Positions 61,927 to 64,000 of a DNA stretch of 64,000 nucleotides are shown here, one piece after another; within the stretch, counting starts at the first letter, position 1; every line of letters starts with the position of its first letter. The DNA is from Thermophilibacter provencensis (GTDB taxonomy: Bacteria > Actinomycetota > Coriobacteriia > Coriobacteriales > Atopobiaceae): contig NZ_LT671417.1 in the NCBI RefSeq assembly GCF_900128445.1, positions 1,040,769 to 1,104,768 of the forward strand. The letters are read 5' to 3'. The translations under genes were made by a program, and so were the position numbers. The notes beneath the pieces were generated by a model that had not been told where the DNA came from, did no database searches, and saw only the letters and a list, made by a program, of their open reading frames with translations.

Positions 61927-62592
61927 ATGCCAAGCTGGAACATCCATACGGCGCACGTGGAGCGGCTCCTCCGGGAGGAGGGCGCCGAGTCGCTGGGCGT
62001 CCGCGATGCCAACGCGTTTCTCCTGGGCAACCTCGCTCCGGACATCTACGTCGGCTACATGGTCCCCGACACCACGTACCGCATCGACTACAAGCTCACG
62101 CACCAGGCCCTGCGCGAGCACATACCCCTGCCCGGCTACGACGAGTTCTGGAACTTCTACGTCGCGCGCCAGGAGCGGGTGAGCGACCTCACGCTCGGCG
62201 CGTGGGCGCATCTCGTGACCGACCACGTCTACAATGCCCATACGCGTCGCTATCTTGAGCTCATCGGGGTTAAGCCCGGCGAGCGGGCGCGCATCGGCAA
62301 GCAGGCGGACTTCGCGCTCTTTGGCAGCACGCTCGACATCTCGATGGTCCCGAGCGTCGACGAGGCCCTTCTCGCCCAGTGTGCCGCGTTTCCGCCGTAC
62401 TCGATCCTCGAGCGCGACGCCCGCGCCGCGGCCAACGTCGCACGGCGCATCGTCGAGAAGAACCGCGATGAGCACGTGAGCGGCGTGCCCGTCTATCAGC
62501 TGCTCAGCTCGGAGTTCTTCGAAACGGCCCGTCAGGAGGCGCATGACACCATCGTGCGCGGCCTGCGCTCGTTTGCCAGCCATCGAGGCTAG
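61927..62592 (+). CDS. Zinc-dependent phospholipase C-like protein
   Basis: A 221-residue protein with histidine/aspartate motifs of the zinc-dependent phospholipase C/nuclease S1-like family: WNIHTAHVERLL, FLLGNLAPDIYVGY, LGAWAHLVTDHVYN. There is no signal peptide. The family also covers proteins of unknown substrate. GGAGGGGA precedes the start, 15 bases after the YARHG gene, so the two are probably cotranscribed. Confidence 0.78.
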   Translation: MPSWNIHTAHVERLLREEGAESLGVRDANAFLLGNLAPDIYVGYMVPDTTYRIDYKLTHQALREHIPLPGYDEFWNFYVARQERVSDLTLGAWAHLVTDHVYNAHTRRYLELIGVKPGERARIGKQADFALFGSTLDISMVPSVDEALLAQCAAFPPYSILERDARAAANVARRIVEKNRDEHVSGVPVYQLLSSEFFETARQEAHDTIVRGLRSFASHRG

Positions 62593-62610
62593 CCCTGGCA
62601 CAAGGGAGGC

Positions 62611-62675
62611 GCGCCCCCTGCGTGGTCCTTCTCGCGGCTTCGCAGAGGGCGAGAAGGACGTGAAGCAGGGGGCGC
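62611..62675. terminator. Large hairpin between convergent genes (class D repeat)
   Basis: Outer arms GCGCCCCCTGC / GCAGGGGGCGC and inner arms GTCCTTCTCGC / GCGAGAAGGAC form a 22-base-pair stem with a small internal loop. GAGAAGGACG resembles the hairpin at 36244. It lies between the PLC-like gene and the leftward sulfatase. Confidence 0.75.
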
Positions 62676-62733
62676 TCCTGAGGGGTATCGACCGATGCCG
62701 TTACCCTCATCGGAGCTGTCGCATGGCTGCCGC

Positions 62734-63999
62734 TCAGCCGCTCAGTCCGAGGCGCTTGAACTCTTCGGGTGGTGCCACGCAGGTGGACATCTCCTCGCGC
62801 AGGGCATCAACAAGCCGTGCCTCTAGGACGGGGTCCTCGATCTGGCGCTCGCCTTGGCGAACGTCCCAAAGCGAGCTGCCAAAGGCATGCGAGTTCATGA
62901 TGGACGAGGCAGGCATCTTGAGATAGGGAATCCCGTGCGAGTGACGATCTCCCGCAACGAGCTTCGCCTGCATGAGCGAGTCCCTGGAGAAGAACTCGCG
63001 CATGTGCGTGGGCATGAGCGTGCACTCAACGAGTGGCTCGTTGTCCGGCTCCCGTGCGGCGCGCATATAGACGTAGCTGCCATCTGTGATGCACACGTGG
63101 TTCCCATGGGCGCCGAACAGCGCATATGCGCAGGTTGGATTGTCTTTCTCTATGGTCGGCAGCAGGGAGCGCCCGTCCATCTCGGTCTCCGGATCGACCT
63201 TGAACCAATCCAGGAGGGTAGGGGCTATGTCGACGGTCCGGCAGAGCGCGGCGCGACGCTCTCCTTCTGCGGCGCCGGGGACATGCATGAAAAACGGCAG
63301 GTGAACGATCTCCTGGTGCATCGGCCAGAAGTTCTTGCCCAGGTAGTCGTGCTCGCCGAGAAGGAATCCGTGGTCGGTGTTGACGATAAGCAGCGTGTCC
63401 CGCCATAGGTCATGGCGGTCAAAGACGTCAAGGACGCGGCCGAGGCGCTCGTCGCACAGGCTCACCAGGGCAGCGTACTCGCGACGCATCTCGCCGACCT
63501 CGTCCTCGTTGCTCGCGGTTTCGACCTGGGCATATGCTGGCCAGTTGGCCTGGACGCGTTTGGGAAGCTGGTAGAGCGAGCGAAGTCTTTCGGGCACATC
63601 GAACGGCTCATGCGGGTCGAAGCTCTCGATGTGGAGCAGCCAGTTGTCTCGATCGGCATGCTCCTCGATAAAGGATATGCCGGCATCGAACGTGCGCGTC
63701 GATGACATGTCTGTCTCGGATGCCTGACGCCGACGATTTGCCTCGTGCTGGAACAGCGCCTTCTCGGACATCTGATTGACCGGCTGCTTGGAGTGGGACG
63801 AGCGCTCTGGGAGGGCGTCTATGATGTCGCGTGCCGCCCATCGGTCTCCCTCCTGGCCGCGAAAGCCCTCCCACGAGCTGTAGCGGTTGTGATAGGTTGC
63901 CCCTCCGTCCTCCCAGTAGTGGGAGTGGTCCGTGACGAGGTGCGTGTACACGCCCGCTCGGTCGAGCGCGCGAAAGCACGACCCGTCGAATGGCTCCAA
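62734..63999 (-). CDS. Sulfatase, partial (N-terminus beyond the right edge)
   Basis: At least 421 residues of a sulfatase; the frame stays open to the window edge. The sequence begins at about the residue that matches position 75 of the sulfatase at 43107 (EPFD), so roughly 75 residues, including the C-x-P-x-R cysteine, are outside the window. FDPHEPFDVP, NTDHGFLLGEHDYLGKN and DIAPTLLDWF are sulfatase motifs. Same subfamily as the 43107 gene. Cys or Ser type cannot be told here, nor whether it has a signal peptide. Confidence 0.9.
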   Translation of the reverse strand: MEPFDGSCFRALDRAGVYTHLVTDHSHYWEDGGATYHNRYSSWEGFRGQEGDRWAARDIIDALPERSSHSKQPVNQMSEKALFQHEANRRRQASETDMSSTRTFDAGISFIEEHADRDNWLLHIESFDPHEPFDVPERLRSLYQLPKRVQANWPAYAQVETASNEDEVGEMRREYAALVSLCDERLGRVLDVFDRHDLWRDTLLIVNTDHGFLLGEHDYLGKNFWPMHQEIVHLPFFMHVPGAAEGERRAALCRTVDIAPTLLDWFKVDPETEMDGRSLLPTIEKDNPTCAYALFGAHGNHVCITDGSYVYMRAAREPDNEPLVECTLMPTHMREFFSRDSLMQAKLVAGDRHSHGIPYLKMPASSIMNSHAFGSSLWDVRQGERQIEDPVLEARLVDALREEMSTCVAPPEEFKRLGLSG

Positions 64000-64000
64000 G

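Noticed and set aside
62593-62733. tRNA gene in the gap before the last sulfatase
   Set aside because: The fold is a simple long hairpin with no cloverleaf or CCA-adjacent acceptor pattern. No tRNA or rRNA gene was recognised anywhere in the window.

Overview
This is a GC-rich, gene-dense bacterial window from a sugar-fermenting anaerobe. The mix points to a gut or oral actinobacterium of the Coriobacteriia (Olsenella, Atopobium or Collinsella-like): three complete mannose-family PTS systems, lacA/lacB tagatose-6-phosphate genes, cytoplasmic Cys-type sulfatases with a radical-SAM (anaerobic) maturase, and few transport genes other than PTS. The taxonomic call is an inference from gene content and base composition. 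The first ~200 bases are long G and T homopolymers and are probably assembly or sequencing artefact.

Layout. (1) 0.2-3.2 kb: a kduD-type dehydrogenase with an odd cytosolic discoidin-like protein, divergent from a DUF362 gene, sharing two LacI-type operators. (2) 3.4-5.9 kb: large DEAD/DEAH helicase. (3) 6.1-12.9 kb: PTS operon (IIA, sugar isomerase, IIB, IIC, IID), two tandem fructose-6-phosphate-aldolase-like genes, glycerol dehydrogenase and a convergent GntR regulator. (4) 13-28.6 kb: mostly housekeeping (nitroreductase, polysaccharide deacetylase, pyrE, asnS, CapA lipoprotein, glpK, manA, mscL, dtd, M32 peptidase, ROK kinase, a fructose-type EIIA). (5) 28.7-36.1 kb: class II aldolase, DeoR regulator, HAD phosphatase, then a response regulator, ABC transporter and histidine kinase operon. 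(6) 36.3-40 kb: tagatose-6-phosphate genes (lacC-like kinase, lacB, lacA, LacR-type regulator) and an orphan EIIB. (7) 40.3-55.5 kb: the sulfated-glycan region: PTS IIA-IIB-IIC-IID, sulfatase, anaerobic sulfatase maturase, second sulfatase, TPR-like protein, TauE/SafE exporter; then an RpiR regulator, third sulfatase, fused PTS IIAB-IIC-IID and a PHP/DUF3604-like metallohydrolase. (8) 55.6-64 kb: lipase-like protein, T-box-pheS-pheT, zinc-ribbon/YARHG protein, PLC-like protein, and a fourth sulfatase running off the right edge.

How the genes may work together. The three sulfatases with complete N-termini have no signal peptide, the maturase is cytosolic, and they sit in frame-tight clusters with PTS permeases and a TauE/SafE exporter. 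The simplest reading is that sulfated sugars or oligosaccharides enter through PTS, are desulfated inside the cell, the sugar goes through tagatose-6-phosphate or aldolase routes, and the sulfate or sulfite is pumped out. This coupling is inference, but it is the most interesting system in the window.

A second theme is a set of dispersed palindromes, in several sequence classes, which nearly always abut a stop codon. In places they have changed genes: one supplies the last residues of the sulfatase maturase, one forms the start region of the histidine kinase, and one sits inside the phenylalanine T-box leader. No transposase is in the window.
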